A DNA stretch of 60,000 bases from Cryptomeria japonica (GCF_030272615.1 NC_081410.1:573141241-573201240), one strand, 5' to 3'; positions 11,688-22,669 are shown, counted from the first letter of the stretch. The notes: generated by a model from the letters alone, not told the origin. Program-made: numbers and translations.

Positions 11688-11966
11688 TGTGTGAGCTTGA
11701 ATTTCATCCTCAAAATGTTACCTGTAATAAGTTAGTTTCACAAAATACAATGGAAATGCATACAGGAAATCCAAAATCCACCAATGAGACTACATGAAAT
11801 ACATACTAAAATAAATCATTATTTTACCTTCATGACTTATGTCTCATTGTGTCCTAACTCCACTGCTCTTGGTTGCAGATGGTGTGCTCTTAGACAATGC
11901 ACTGTTGGCTTCCAAGATGGCATATGAAGAATGGACTGATAACTTGTAGTTAACTGATAGTATGAT
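11688..11966 (-). repeat. E2 5' LTR, first part
   Basis: This begins TGTGTGAGCTTG on the plus strand (the 3' end of the minus-strand LTR) next to the primer site. It runs into the ATGAT duplication where E3 is inserted and resumes after 19830. Confidence 0.65.
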
Positions 11967-12138
11967 TGTAGCGTCCTAAAATTGTGACACTTGCAATTTC
12001 GACTGCATTTCGGTCTTCACGATGGCGACGCAACACGCAACCTGAATGGAGACCCCAAAAATTGCTCACGACACCAAAAACTGCATTTTTCAAGCACCCT
12101 GGCCTGAACCTCCTTGCAACCTGCTGTCCCGGGAGGTG

Positions 12139-12165
12139 GGACCAGAGTGCCCAGCGCCCTGGTCC
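12139..12165. repeat. GC-rich hairpin in E3 5' LTR
   Basis: Arms GGACCAGAGTGC and GCGCCCTGGTCC flank CCA. Ten of 12 positions can pair. It is present once here and three times in the other LTR. Confidence 0.85.
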
Positions 12166-12287
12166 CTGGGTCCTATTTTGGGCCCGGTCTCCTAAGGGGC
12201 TCGGGTCTTTTTGATTGCAATTTGGAAATTACATTTCCTGGTCGGCCTAAGGTCGGGAAAATCAGTCTATCAGCCCTAAATGACAAG

Positions 12288-12295
12288 TATATAAA
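12288..12295 (+). promoter_or_regulatory. E3 5' LTR TATA box
   Basis: TATATAAA lies about 320 bases into the LTR and is repeated at 18938-18945 in the 3' LTR. Transcription would start about 30 bases downstream. The start is inferred, not seen. Confidence 0.65.
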
Positions 12296-13178
12296 CTAAA
12301 TTTTTCTCTCTCATTTGGATATGAAGAGGATATGTGTACAAGGCATGGAAATTATACTCAAGCATTCAAGCATTCAAGCATTCCTTCAAGCAATTGATCA
12401 TTCCAAGTCTCCATTCAAGGCTAAGTGTTGCATTCAAGTCAAGGATTCAACCATTGAAGAGGAGATCACTTATTACATGCTACATACTACAACATACAAC
12501 ATCTAAACCTTTGCACATAAGGATACAAACATCCTTAGAACAAGGTATTAGTACTTGTTTTACATTACAGTCATTTACATTTACAGCACTTGCTCATTTC
12601 TTGGTTAATTCCAAAACCGGGGTTTGACCTAAAGGCAAACCCCTAATCCCTAACCCCCCAATCGTCTTCGCTTTTCTGTGTGTAGGTTGCAGGTACGCGG
12701 CTGAGATTGAAGATCTGGAATCCTTGTGCAGAGACGAACAGATCCCCCTTCGTTTCGCGGATTTTTCAGAGGACCGTGGCGTCGGGCGCCATCGTCTCGA
12801 CAACTTTTTCTCAAATTTGCAGGACAGCGCCGTATCGACATTCTACTGCTAATTCCAGGTCCGCAGCTTCATCCTATAACCTAAACTCAGTTTATAAACG
12901 AATCTTTATGACTTTCTATGCATCCTTAGCTTAATTTCCTTAATCAACATTCTTTACAAAAGAGGGTAGCTTTGCTTTCCTAACCCTTGAAATTCATTTA
13001 GCATCCAATCTTACATTGTGTGGGATTGAATCTTATGAGTTTCGACCCCTCTTTTGAATGTAAAGTCTTCCCCCTAAGTGAAAACCCATCGAATCCTAGC
13101 GAACCTCCCTTCTCTCTCCTCGGAGTTAGAAGAGGGGAGACCAACTAGGGTTCGACCGTGATTTTCCGCTTTACATTT

Positions 13179-13197
13179 TGGTGAACCCGACGTGAAC
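13179..13197 (+). promoter_or_regulatory. E3 primer-binding site
   Basis: TGGTGAACCCGACGTGAAC follows the LTR end CA by three bases (TTT). The location is right for minus-strand priming. The tRNA is not assigned. Confidence 0.7.
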
Positions 13198-14357
13198 ATC
13201 CTTTCTGATTATTCATGATTAGATCTGAAAATTGATTCCTTGATTACATTTCCATGTTTGATCTTTTGCAAAATTTTAGAGGTGATTGCATAAAAACCCT
13301 AAATTTTCTTTTTGAACATTGAACTTGCGAAATGCTTAATTGTTAATGCTTGCTTCAGATTTTCTTTTCTATTACAAATTTTCAATTCATATTTATGCTT
13401 CAATTTTGAAAATTAAGTGGTTAAAAGTCAAAACCCTAATTTTTGAAACCCTCTTAATTCAACCTTTGTTTGACAATTTGACCGATCAAAACATCTCCAA
13501 ATCAGCTGTAACTTTGGATTCTGTAATAAAATCACAATATCTTTCATCCCTGAAAATTTGGAAAAAAGTTGCGAGGACCATGTTGCACTCCGAGCGCCAT
13601 CGTCCCCGACATTTTTTCCAAAATTTTGGGAGCGAGATCTTGCTGTATTTTCCTGCTAAAATCCAAAATTTTGGCTGATTTTGTCAATTATAACACTTTC
13701 AAAATTACAGTCAAAGTTGGTCTTGTGATTGCTTGGTTTAAGGCTCCTAATCATTCAAAAATTGTTGAAATTAAAATTTTGTGTCAAAATTGTGTTCTTA
13801 CTGTCCTAAATCTGAAAATTGTGTTTGCATTCATTCGAAATTTCAGTGCTTTATTCAAATTCTTGCAATTTGTGACTTTTCAAATTAAGTGCTTAATTAC
13901 AACAACCTTGATTTCCGCTTTCAAAATTGAATTTAGCGTGAAGTTGAGTCAATTTTTAAATTTCAAAACTTGCACTGCTTTTGACATTCCCTCTAAAATC
14001 ATAAAATTCAAAATTTCAGTTTCCCTCTCTTTTTCAAAATTCAAATTTTGCATTTTTCGACAATCTTGATAGGGTTCAATTTTGAGATTGCAACTTTAAT
14101 TTGGCCTATCTACAGATTGTAAAATCACTCAATTTTTTCAGATTAGCTCTAAAATCATCATACCTTTCATCCCTGCAAATTTTGAAAAAAGTTGCAAGGA
14201 CCGTGTTGCACTCCGAGCGCCACGGTCCCGAACATTTTTTCCGAAATTTCGGGAGACTGTTGTGATTGCATTTAACAGCTTAAATCTGGAAGATTGGCTG
14301 TTTTTACTGAAAATTGCTACCTCTAAAATCAAAATCTTCTCTCTCTCTCTCTAGTGC
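13198..14357 (+). other. E3 leader, non-coding, with two stem-loop repeats
   Basis: This is an AT-rich leader without a supportable gene. Two similar segments of about 110 bases (about 13539-13655 and 14155-14265) each contain GGACC(G/A)TG, GTTGCACTCCGAGCGCC and a partly complementary arm. A short CT run (14337-14352) precedes the gag start. Confidence 0.7.
14198..14228. repeat. Perfect stem-loop in E3 leader
   Basis: GGACCGTG at 14198-14205 pairs perfectly with CACGGTCC at 14221-14228 across a 15-base loop. A weaker version lies at 13575-13605, and related motifs occur in both LTRs near 12771 and 19421. Confidence 0.8.
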
Positions 14358-17300
14358 ATGAGTTTTACAACAGTAAGCCCTACTTACACTATTCCCGTTA
14401 GACGAAGCCGTAGAATTAAGTCTTTCCGAGGTTTAACTACCGAGGAGATGGAGCCTAATTTGAGTAGCCTTTTTAACGAGGACATGGGTAATTCCTCTAA
14501 TCCTCCTAATGATGAAGAAGCTCTCCATGAAGTTTCTGTTGAACAACTTTCCAAATTGGATAACCAATTTGACGATTTTCACCAATGGATGTCTCATGAG
14601 TATCCCGATAGTCAAGCTCTTCCTTTAATTGAGGGTCTAAAATGCATGCTTCAAAGTGATAAGAATGGAATTGATATTTTGCGTGGTATTTCACACATTG
14701 TGAATTCGAATGTGATGCCTATGAAGAGTTGTGCTGAAAATTTGGGTTATACACAACCTCCTACTCAAGTCAATCATTCTACTCCTTTGATGACTTCTAT
14801 TGCTAACATACCTACCTTTACATCAAACATAATGGCTACTTCTATACAAGACATTCCTCCTGTGATCACTAGTCATGGGGGCAATCCTCCTTCTTCAATT
14901 AACCCTGTTCCTTCATTCAATCCGACTTCTTCATTCATTCCTTCAATAAGTGTTCCTATTACATCTTCACAAATGAACATGACGCAAGGGGGCAATTCAT
15001 TTAACCGTTCCATTCCTCCTTGTAGTGTTCCTCCTATCCAATCATCCCCTATGGTTGACTATCATAGGGTCCCACCACCTTACTCTTTACCTTCTTTCAG
15101 TAACATCACACCTCCATCTCAATCTAACACACCTAATATGAACTCTTCGACTGAAGCTACCATTAATAATCTTGCACAAACTGTCTCTTCTTTACAGCAA
15201 CAAATTGCCTCTATGAATCAATCTAAGTTTAGTGTGCCCACATTTGATGTTGCGAGCCCACTTTCTCTTGACATTGTTCGAGCTATTCCTCCTAAACATG
15301 TTGAAATCCCGCATTTGGAGCTTTATAATGGTAAAGGAGATCCTCTAACACATGTTAAGACTTTTCAAACGATATGTACTGATTTTGCTTATGACCAAAG
15401 GTTGCTTGCAAAACTATTCACCAGAACATTAAGAGACAAAGCCCTACAATGGTATTGCTCGTTGCCTTCTTATTCTATTACTTCTTTCGAACAACTTGCA
15501 AATGCTTTCATTCAACAATTTCAAAACAATATAAGTCCTAAAGTTACTTTGATTGATTTAATGCATTGTAAACAAGGTGTTAAAGAAAAAGTGACTGATT
15601 TCATTGGTAGATATAAGCATTTGTATGCTCAAATTTCTTTTCCAGTGCCTGATAATGATATTCAAAGAATCTTTATTTCTAATTTGCAAAAAGATATTCG
15701 AGACAAACTTCTGTTTTCTGAGTTTACTTCTTTCCAACAGTTGTGTGCAACTCTTCACAATTATCAACTGACTGTGAGTCAAATGGAACAATCACATCCT
15801 ATGGCTCCGAGTGATAAGGGTGATAGCAGTCAACAACCATTTGGGAAGTTTAAAACGAACAGAGATTCCATCAAATTCAATGAAAACATCATCAACAACA
15901 ATGTGAATGCAGCATCAGGTGTGCCTCCTATTTCTAAATTTTTCAGGAAAGAAAGAAAGTATACTCCTTTGAATGAATCATTGCATGATATTATGAATAA
16001 GTTATTGGGACAAAATGTGCTTACTCTTCCTCCTATATGACAAATTGATCCTGCAAAGATTACTTCACCTTATTTTGATCACAAATCTTTTTGTCACTTT
16101 CATCGTCAGCCTGGGCATGATACTGAAAAATGTTTTTCTTTAAAGGGTAAAATTCAAGATTTGATTGATAATAATACTATTTCTGTTTCTGGAGTGAATG
16201 ATAAAGGCAACACATCTGTAGCTCCTCCTAACCAAAATCTTCAGATTTTTACTGATCCATTACCTTCTCATACCTCTCATACCTCTAATGCGATTGAGGC
16301 TAATGATTCCTCTTTCTCATCTGATGGTCTTGTGTCTATGACTCCGAATGTGATTAACTTTGTAGAGCAGCAAGAAATCCCTAAAGAACCTTCCATCACA
16401 TTTGATTCCAGTGAAACCATTAGAGCACCTGATGGTCCTTTATACGTAGTTGCAAAAGTCAAAAATACACCTTGTCGTGGAGTGCTTATTGATCCTTCGT
16501 GCATGGTTAATGTTATTACTGAAGAATTTCTTTTTACTTTGCAATTGAATCAAGTGATCTATGACAAAACAAATGTGATTGTGAAACTATTTGATGCATT
16601 TTCTTCTCCTGCAATTGGTTCTATTACATTGCCTATTGAGGTCCATAATAAATCTCTTGATGTGAACTTTGCTATTATTCCTTCTTCCGAACAATTTCAT
16701 GTGAAGCTTGGCTATCCTTGGCTATCTTCCATGAAAGCTATTGCTTCTCCTATTCATAAGTGTTTGAAATTTCCCCATAATGGTGAAGTTGTTACTGTCA
16801 ATCATAGTCTCTTTAAACCAACTGAAAGAACCTCTAGTGTTCCTATTGATTACTTTTGGCCCAAACAATTCCAATCTCTTCCTCCGCGAAGTGATCATCT
16901 TTTTAAATCTTATCAAAAGTGGAAAACAGATATGATCCTATCTCTAAGTGAACCTAGAACACCTAAACTTGACATTCCTATCATTCTTGAGAAGGAAATT
17001 CTTCCTTTGAAAGACAAAACTAATGTCTTTCCCCAAGAAGATTCCCAACCCGTCCCCATGGATGTGACTATGTCTATTCCTAATGAATCTTCTAAAAGTA
17101 GACCTATACCTCCTCATCATGATGGACTTGGTCTTCTTCCTAAACCAAAAATTCTTCCTTTATATGGAGCAGTTCCTCCTCCTGCCTTTTATAGAGAGAA
17201 GAGACCTTCTTCTTCTCCTATTATCTAGCCTAAGAGACCACAACCTAAACACCCAAGTGATAAGGATGAGAACATTCCTCCTCCTCTATCTTCTACACTT

Positions 17301-17819
17301 CCTACTAAGACTAGACAAAATCGTTCGGCACGTGAACGCCGACGAAAGCATCGTCTTAGGGCTCAAGCAGCTGCTTCTCAAACTTTACAATCTCCAAAAA
17401 CACCTTCAACAAGCATTATTCCATTTTCTCCTCAGCCGGATATTGAGCCTAAATCTCCTAAACATAAGATGCATGATGGTCTTGATCCTGTGCGAGTTAA
17501 AGATCCTATTTTTATAAATCTTGATGATGATATAGATGAAAATGTTATGCATGATGAAAATGTTACTCCTCTTGCTTCTGATAGCGAATATGAACTTGTT
17601 GATGTTGATAACCATTTATCTAATAAATTTTCTAAAGCACTTATCCTAGCTCCTAGACAAGAACAATGTGGCTTGGAACATGAACATAGCCCTTGTTTGG
17701 ATCTTGTGATAGCTCCATCTGCTGTGTTGGATGTTCCTCCTCTAGCATGTTCCCTGCCTTCCCGAAACATTGATCAGCAAGATCGGGGGGTAGATGACGT
17801 GCTAGACCAGTTACATTAG
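14358..17819 (+). pseudogene. E3 gag with degenerate aspartic protease-like domain
   Basis: One frame of 1,153 codons is broken only by TGA at 16038-16040 and TAG at 17226-17228. The first 300 residues are Ser/Pro/Thr-rich with a short coiled coil. Residues about 315-470 are a retrotransposon gag domain (LELYNGKGDPLTHVKTF, LRDKALQWYCSLPS, FEQLANAFIQQF). A Cys/His finger, FCHFHRQPGHDTEKC, follows the first stop. A retropepsin-like region then has LIDPSCMVNVI where family members have Asp-Gly/Thr-Gly, so the catalytic loop looks lost, although KLGYPWLSSMKAIAS is kept. The C-terminus is charged and unlike known domains. The start ATG is the first in frame and follows the CT run. Confidence 0.88.
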
Positions 17820-18541
17820 CATAGCAGATTCTCTCCCCCTCCCTTTTGTTACTTCTTCTATATGTTATTCTCATTCTTCTATTTGTTGTCCTTAGTGTTG
17901 TCTACTTGAGGACGATGCAAAGCATTGAGATCTCTTTGGTCTCTCTCATGTTGACTCAAAAGACACATGTGTTCCCTTCTTCTAGGTGACCTTCCTTGAT
18001 TGGGGAATGAAGAACAATTATGCATACCTACATATGATATATATACATGACTTATCATACAGCATACTGACCCCGAGGAAAGCGAAGTCACCTCGTGCTT
18101 TGTGTTTTGTGCCTATTATCCTTGGGTTTATCTCACACTTGGGGGCTGAATCTTTGCGATAGCGTGCTCCTTTTCCTTTCTCATTTCTTATGTGTATCAC
18201 TACGTTAAAACAATCACCCCCATTGAGGCGTGTGCGATCGCTTTAACGTAGGGGGGCATACACCCTGACTATCCTTTCAAAGATGCTTGAAAATTTCTTG
18301 GCGAACTTAGCTTTGCCTTGAAAATTTCTGGTATTTCTTTCGCATGACTCATAGTGAGGGAACCTTACTACTGACAGTCATGGTTCTCCCTCGTGATCTT
18401 CCCTTTTACTTTGTCAATCGAAGTCGTAAGATCCTTAGTCCACTGGGGGCTTGGTGTATCTTGCCTCCTTGACGTGGTGAAAGTCTTTCAATGATGTTTC
18501 CTTGTACTTTACCGGAAGTATGAGCATACATACTCCCGCTA
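17820..18541 (+). other. E3 3' untranslated region
   Basis: No gene is seen. It holds two extra polypurine-like sites (ACTTGGGGGCT near 18138 and CACTGGGGGCTT near 18441) and a ten-base inverted repeat, CTACGTTAAA at 18200-18209 and TTTAACGTAG at 18242-18251. Confidence 0.7.
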
Positions 18542-18555
18542 AAGTGGGGGCTAAA
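18542..18555 (+). promoter_or_regulatory. E3 polypurine tract
   Basis: AAGTGGGGGCTAAA directly precedes the 3' LTR start TGTAGC and is the expected plus-strand primer. Confidence 0.8.
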
Positions 18556-19825
18556 TGTAGCATCCTAAAATTGTGACACTTGCAATTTCTACTGCATTTT
18601 GGTCTTCACGATGGCGACGCAACATGCAACCTGAATGGAGACCCCAAAAATTGCTCACGACACCAAAAACTGCATTTTTCAAGCACCCTGGCCTGAACCT
18701 CCTTGCACCCTGCTGTCCCGGGAGGTGGGACTAGAGCGCCCAGTGCCCTGGTCCATCAGGACCAGGGCGCCCAGCGCCCTGGTCCCCAGGACCATGGTGC
18801 CCAGCGCCCTTTTCCCTGGGTCCTATTTTGGGCCCGGTCTCCTAAGGGGCTCGGGTCTTTTTGATTGCAATTTGGAAATTACATTTCCTGGTCGGCCTAA
18901 GGTCGGGAAAATTAGTCTATCAGCCCTAAATGACAAGTATATAAACTACATTTTTCTCTCTCATTTGGATATGAAGAGGATATGTGTACAAGGCATGGAA
19001 ATTATACTCAAGCATTCAAGCATTCAAGCATTCCTTCAAGCAATTGATCATTCCAAGTCTCCATTCAAGGCTAAGTGTTGCATTCAAGTCAAGGATTCAA
19101 CCATTGAAGAGGAGATCACTTATTACATGCTACATACTACAACATACAACATCTAAACCTTTGCACATAAGGATACAAACATCCTTAGAACAAGGTATTA
19201 GTACTTGTTTTACATTACAGTCATTTACATTTACAGCACTTGCTCATTTCTTGGTTAATTCCAAAACCGGGGTTTGACCTAAAGGCAAACCCCTAATCCC
19301 TAACCCCCCAATCGTCTTCGCTTTTCTGTGTGTAGGTTGCAGGTACGCGGCTGAGATTGAAGATCTGGAATCCTTGTGCAGAGACGAACAGATCCCCCTT
19401 CGTTTCGCGGATTTTTCGGAGGACCGTGGCACTGGGCGCCATCGTCCCGACAACTTTTTCTCAAATTTGCAGGACAGCGCCGTATCGACATTCTACTACT
19501 AATTCCAAGTCCGCAGCTTCATCCTATAACCTAAACTCAGTTTATAAGCGAATCTTTATGACTTTCTATGCATCCTTAGCTTAATTTCCTTAATCAACAT
19601 TCTTTACAAAAGAGGGTAGCTTTGCTTTCCTAACCCTTGAAATTCATTTAGCATCCAATCTTACATTGTGTGGGATTGAATCTTATGAGTTTCAACCCCT
19701 CTTTTGAATGTAAAGTCTTCCCCCTAAGTGAAAACCCATCGAATCCTAGCGAACCTCCCTTCTCTCTCCTCGGAGTTAGAAGAGGGGAGACCAACTAGGG
19801 TTCGACCGCGATTTTCCGCTTTACA
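18556..19825 (+). repeat. E3 3' LTR with amplified hairpin
   Basis: It has the same ends as the 5' LTR but is 61 bases longer. The extra length is two more copies of the GC-rich hairpin, at 18728-18754, 18759-18785 and 18789-18815 (periods 31 and 30). The middle copy is a perfect inverted repeat with 12-base arms GGACCAGGGCGC and GCGCCCTGGTCC. Confidence 0.95.
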
Positions 19826-19977
19826 ATGATATGCAAAGCTACATGATTATGCTAAATGATACTATATGATAATATTGCTAAAATGATATTTGCTATTTGC
19901 TTCAAAAACTCACGGATGCATAAGATTGGCTTGAAAACTATTTTTGAAGACTCACTTCCTCTCAACTGAAGCTCTTG

Positions 19978-19985
19978 GTTTTATA
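19978..19985 (-). promoter_or_regulatory. TATA box of the split E2 LTR
   Basis: Minus-strand TATAAAAC lies in a GC-balanced context, with E2 transcription directed to lower coordinates. The promoter is now separated from its gene by the 7.9-kb E3. Confidence 0.5.
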
Positions 19986-20448
19986 GACTTTGAGAGGATA
20001 AGATGATGTGGCTCAGATCAACGATCATGATCAAATCTACAGATTTGAATGGCTGTGAGCAAAAGTGAAGGTTGAGAGAAAGGGGGAAGGAGAAGACAAG
20101 TGTCATTTATCTCACCTTGACTGGGTTGTTGACTGAGGGAATCTAGGGATGGTTGGAGGAAATTTAGGCATGAGAGGACAAGTGGACTCAAGTCCTTCCT
20201 AAGATGTGGAGGGTGTTGGAGAGAATATAGGAAATGGTTATGAAATGTGTGTACGCACACAATTTCATTAATTTTGGAGGTTGAAGATAAATCATGAATT
20301 AATATTTAAGGAATATTAATTTCCTTAGCCACATGTTAGATGAGTTGGCAAAGGGAAGATGAAGTGGAGATGGAGGGTGAGTTGGATAAAGGGATTAAAT
20401 AATTTAGGAATTATTTAATATTTGAGACTATAGGATAGGAGAATAACC

Positions 20449-20547
20449 ATTAAATATTGGATATTTAATTGATTGGAGAAGATAATTAAATATTAGATAT
20501 TTAATTAACTTGGTCAGAGGAATAATTAAATATTAGATATTTAATTA
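20449..20547. repeat. Three AT-rich palindromes in tandem
   Basis: Palindromes lie at 20449-20470, 20483-20507 and 20523-20547. The last two are identical perfect inverted repeats (arms TAATTAAATAT and ATATTTAATTA around TAG) spaced by 40 bases. The first is a variant. Confidence 0.85.
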
Positions 20548-20718
20548 ATTAGAGGAATAAGTTAGATGAATTAATTAATAAAATATTAATTAATAGAAAG
20601 ATATGAAAATGAATTAAATTAATTAATCTTTTCGAATTAACTATTTAATAGAAGAATAATTATTAAATAAATATAATATATTTATTTAATTGCTCATAGC
20701 TAATTTTTAGGTGTACAC

Positions 20719-20923
20719 ACATAGTAATCATCTACACATTGTTCAAGACAACTTCAACCGCTCCTTGATCACCACTCATGGAATCCCGTAACTCATCACG
20801 TGGTTTCCACTTCATGCAATGCACTTGCTCATTCCCAAGATAAAATAGTTATCTCTACGTGCCAAAATCAATTTGAAACTCATCATGTGCATTATGCATA
20901 CGTGGCATAATCATATCCTATCA
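20719..20923 (-). repeat. E4 copia LTR fragment
   Basis: About 205 bases match 22338-22544, the U3 end of the E4 LTR, including GCAATGCACTTGCTCATTCC. It ends TATCA exactly like the full LTR, but gag sequence follows instead of a 3' untranslated region. Confidence 0.75.
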
Positions 20924-21274
20924 CCTTCGGCCATCCACATGTCATCAAATTTACCTCTCAAACTCTCCTCTTTGACAATCTTCACATGTTCATCACCACT
21001 ATAGATATCCTCAAGTTTCTTCCACACTTCAAAAGTAGTCTCCAATCCATGGACATCAACATACTCTGAATTAGACAAAGAACTAATAATGGCCTCTAAT
21101 GCCTGATTATTCTCCCGTTGCTCCATCTTTTGATCATCTGACAAAATCCCACTAGGCAAGTTATATTTATTAACAACATGTTCCTAATTCCTAGAGGTCT
21201 GATATAGATCTCCATCCTATCACTCCAGATTTTATAGTTTTCCCTATTGAACTCAGACCTTCTTCCTTCATCAT
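20924..21274 (-). pseudogene. E4 copia gag, N-terminal fragment
   Basis: The minus-strand frame contains LSDDQKMEQRENNQ, then FEVWKKLEDIYSGDEHVK and LRGKFDDMWMAEGD. This matches the E9 gag (DDQKREIQENWQ, DALENIYGGDEHVK, LRGKFEDMWMVEGE) almost position by position, so it is the same copia lineage. The start near 21271-21274 follows the primer site by about 60 bases. A frameshift lies near 21165. Everything after the first 120 or so residues is deleted. Confidence 0.85.
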
Positions 21275-21330
21275 GTTCTCCTAGATCTTTACCTCAAGTT
21301 GTTAGGCTTAAACACTAGAGGACATGAAAT

Positions 21331-21342
21331 GCTCTGATACCA
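21331..21342 (-). promoter_or_regulatory. E4 primer-binding site
   Basis: The minus strand reads TGGTATCAGAGC, the complement of initiator tRNA-Met, two bases from the LTR end. It is typical of copia elements. Confidence 0.9.
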
Positions 21343-21344
21343 AT

Positions 21345-22544
21345 TGATGATATGATGAATCAATAATGATCCAGTCAACTACTAAGGGGGGTGGGGGGGG
21401 GGGGTTGAATCAGTAGATAGAAAACAAACTAAACTTTCACCAAACTTAAACCCAACTCATAAACAACTTCTGAACTAACCGGTTTAGATATTGAACCATA
21501 AACTGCTATTGCACTGTCAAGTTTACTAGTTGACTAAGATATTAATATAATAGTGTAATCAGATCTGTAACTTAGATACCTTTTATCCAAAACATCAAAA
21601 CACTTTACTACCATTAGTAATAGCTAATTTCAGATTACTTCTAGTCATCTAAACATGTCTTAGTGGATTTACTAGTTAAACATATTAACCATATCAAAAA
21701 CATACACAAAATCATTCACCACTTGACACAATGATTTTTGACGTGGAAACCCAAATGGGAAAAACCATGGTGGGGATGAATAGTCACAAGTATTCTGAAC
21801 TCTTCTGAAGTTCGTCCTATTAGGAGCCAAGCCTTATTAGAAGCTTTACAAAAATATCCTGTTAGGAACATATCCAATTAAGGACCACCCGGTTAAGGGA
21901 TTGACTATAATACACTGTTAAGAGAAATACCCTATTAAGAGAAATACCCTGTTTGGAGTAACCTCGATAGAGGATTTGAAATCCAAGCTAATGGATCACC
22001 TAGTTACAGGATTTAGATAGTACCAAGCCTGTTAAAGCTTAGTAGGTTAAGGGATTTAACTATTGTAATCGTTAGAGAACAACAGGGTCTTGTTGATCTG
22101 GTAATAGCACTACTCTACTTAATCAAATCCTTTTAAGCTCCCATCTACCTTCAAAACATTTTGCAGATAATCCTTTTGGTTCAACAACAATCAGTCTAAC
22201 ACACACAACCAAAATTGCCAACACTATTACAAAACAACTCATTGACCTTATAAGCAAAACAATAGGTCGGTAACACATCACAAAACCTAAGATCTCATAA
22301 AGATTACAAACATATCGGTTCAAACATGACTATTGAATTACATAGTAATCATCTAGATATTATTCAAGATTACTTTGACCACTCCTTGATCACCATTCAT
22401 CGAATACTGTAACTCATCATGCAGTTTCAACTTCATGCAATGCACTTGCTCATTCCCTAGATAAAATAGTTATCTCTCTGCACCAAAATAACTTTGAAAG
22501 TCATCATGTGCATCATGCATATGTGGCATAATAATCTCCTATCA
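21345..22544 (-). repeat. E4 5' LTR
   Basis: 1,200 bases, ending (minus sense) CATATCATCA beside the primer site and starting TGATAGGA at 22544. It contains the poly-C run (plus strand, G run at 21387-21403), the conserved AAACCCAAATGGGAAAAACC block near 21749 and the short-palindrome array at about 21815-22075. Confidence 0.85.
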
Positions 22545-22669
22545 CCATTTGATCATAGATCAACATAACCGATTCACCAAGTTCCATCGGTTAGGGTTCG
22601 ACATATGAACAGGTTAGGGTTACCGGTTGATCACTTTGCTTCAATAGTAATATCGATTGCCTTCAGTGT

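Larger units (their letters stand above)
2434..11966 (-). mobile_element. E2: Tat/Ogre-type Ty3/gypsy retrotransposon, 3' end cut by E1
   Basis: Read on the minus strand the order is LTR, primer site, long leader, gag, zinc finger, protease, a G-patch region, reverse transcriptase, two RNase H modules and integrase. The extra RNase H after the normal one is the hallmark of the Tat lineage. Integrase stops at 2434 where E1 is inserted. The 5' LTR starts at 11688 and is itself split by E3. All genes carry stops or frameshifts, so the copy is dead. Confidence 0.85.
11967..13175 (+). repeat. E3 5' LTR
   Basis: It runs from TGTAGCGTCC to GCTTTACA. It has one GC-rich hairpin (12139-12165), a TATA box, a purine/pyrimidine-rich R-U5 part and a second stem-loop motif near 12771. 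It differs from the 3' copy mainly by C/T and G/A changes. Confidence 0.95.
11967..19825 (+). mobile_element. E3: complete gag-only Tat-type LTR retrotransposon (TR-GAG-like)
   Basis: A 7,859-base element has two LTRs of 1,209 and 1,270 bases that start TGTAGC and end TTTACA. It is flanked by a perfect five-base duplication, ATGAT, at 11962-11966 and 19826-19830. The LTRs look nearly identical apart from a 61-base amplification, so the insertion is recent. The interior holds a primer site, a leader, one long gag-protease-like frame, a 3' untranslated region and a polypurine tract. Reverse transcriptase, RNase H and integrase are absent, as in published TR-GAG elements, so it must use enzymes from a relative. 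Confidence 0.93.
19831..20718 (-). repeat. Probable E2 5' LTR, second part (U3 side)
   Basis: This continues E2 after the E3 insertion. A minus-strand TATA box (TATAAAAC, 19978-19985) points toward the primer site once E3 is removed, which supports the assignment. The far part (20400-20700) is very AT-rich with palindromes. The outer end is obscured by the E4 remnant at about 20719. No gene is supportable. Confidence 0.5.

Noticed and set aside
12315-12934. Open frames of 60-100 codons in the E3 LTR, repeated at 18635-19584
   Set aside because: They overlap in several frames and both strands, lie over promoter and R-U5 sequence, and show no known domain. They repeat only because the LTR repeats.
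21381-21403. Long G run as a possible G-quadruplex element of its own
   Set aside because: It is the reverse complement of the poly-C block found near the end of every related LTR, so it is explained by the LTR; the length is likely slippage.
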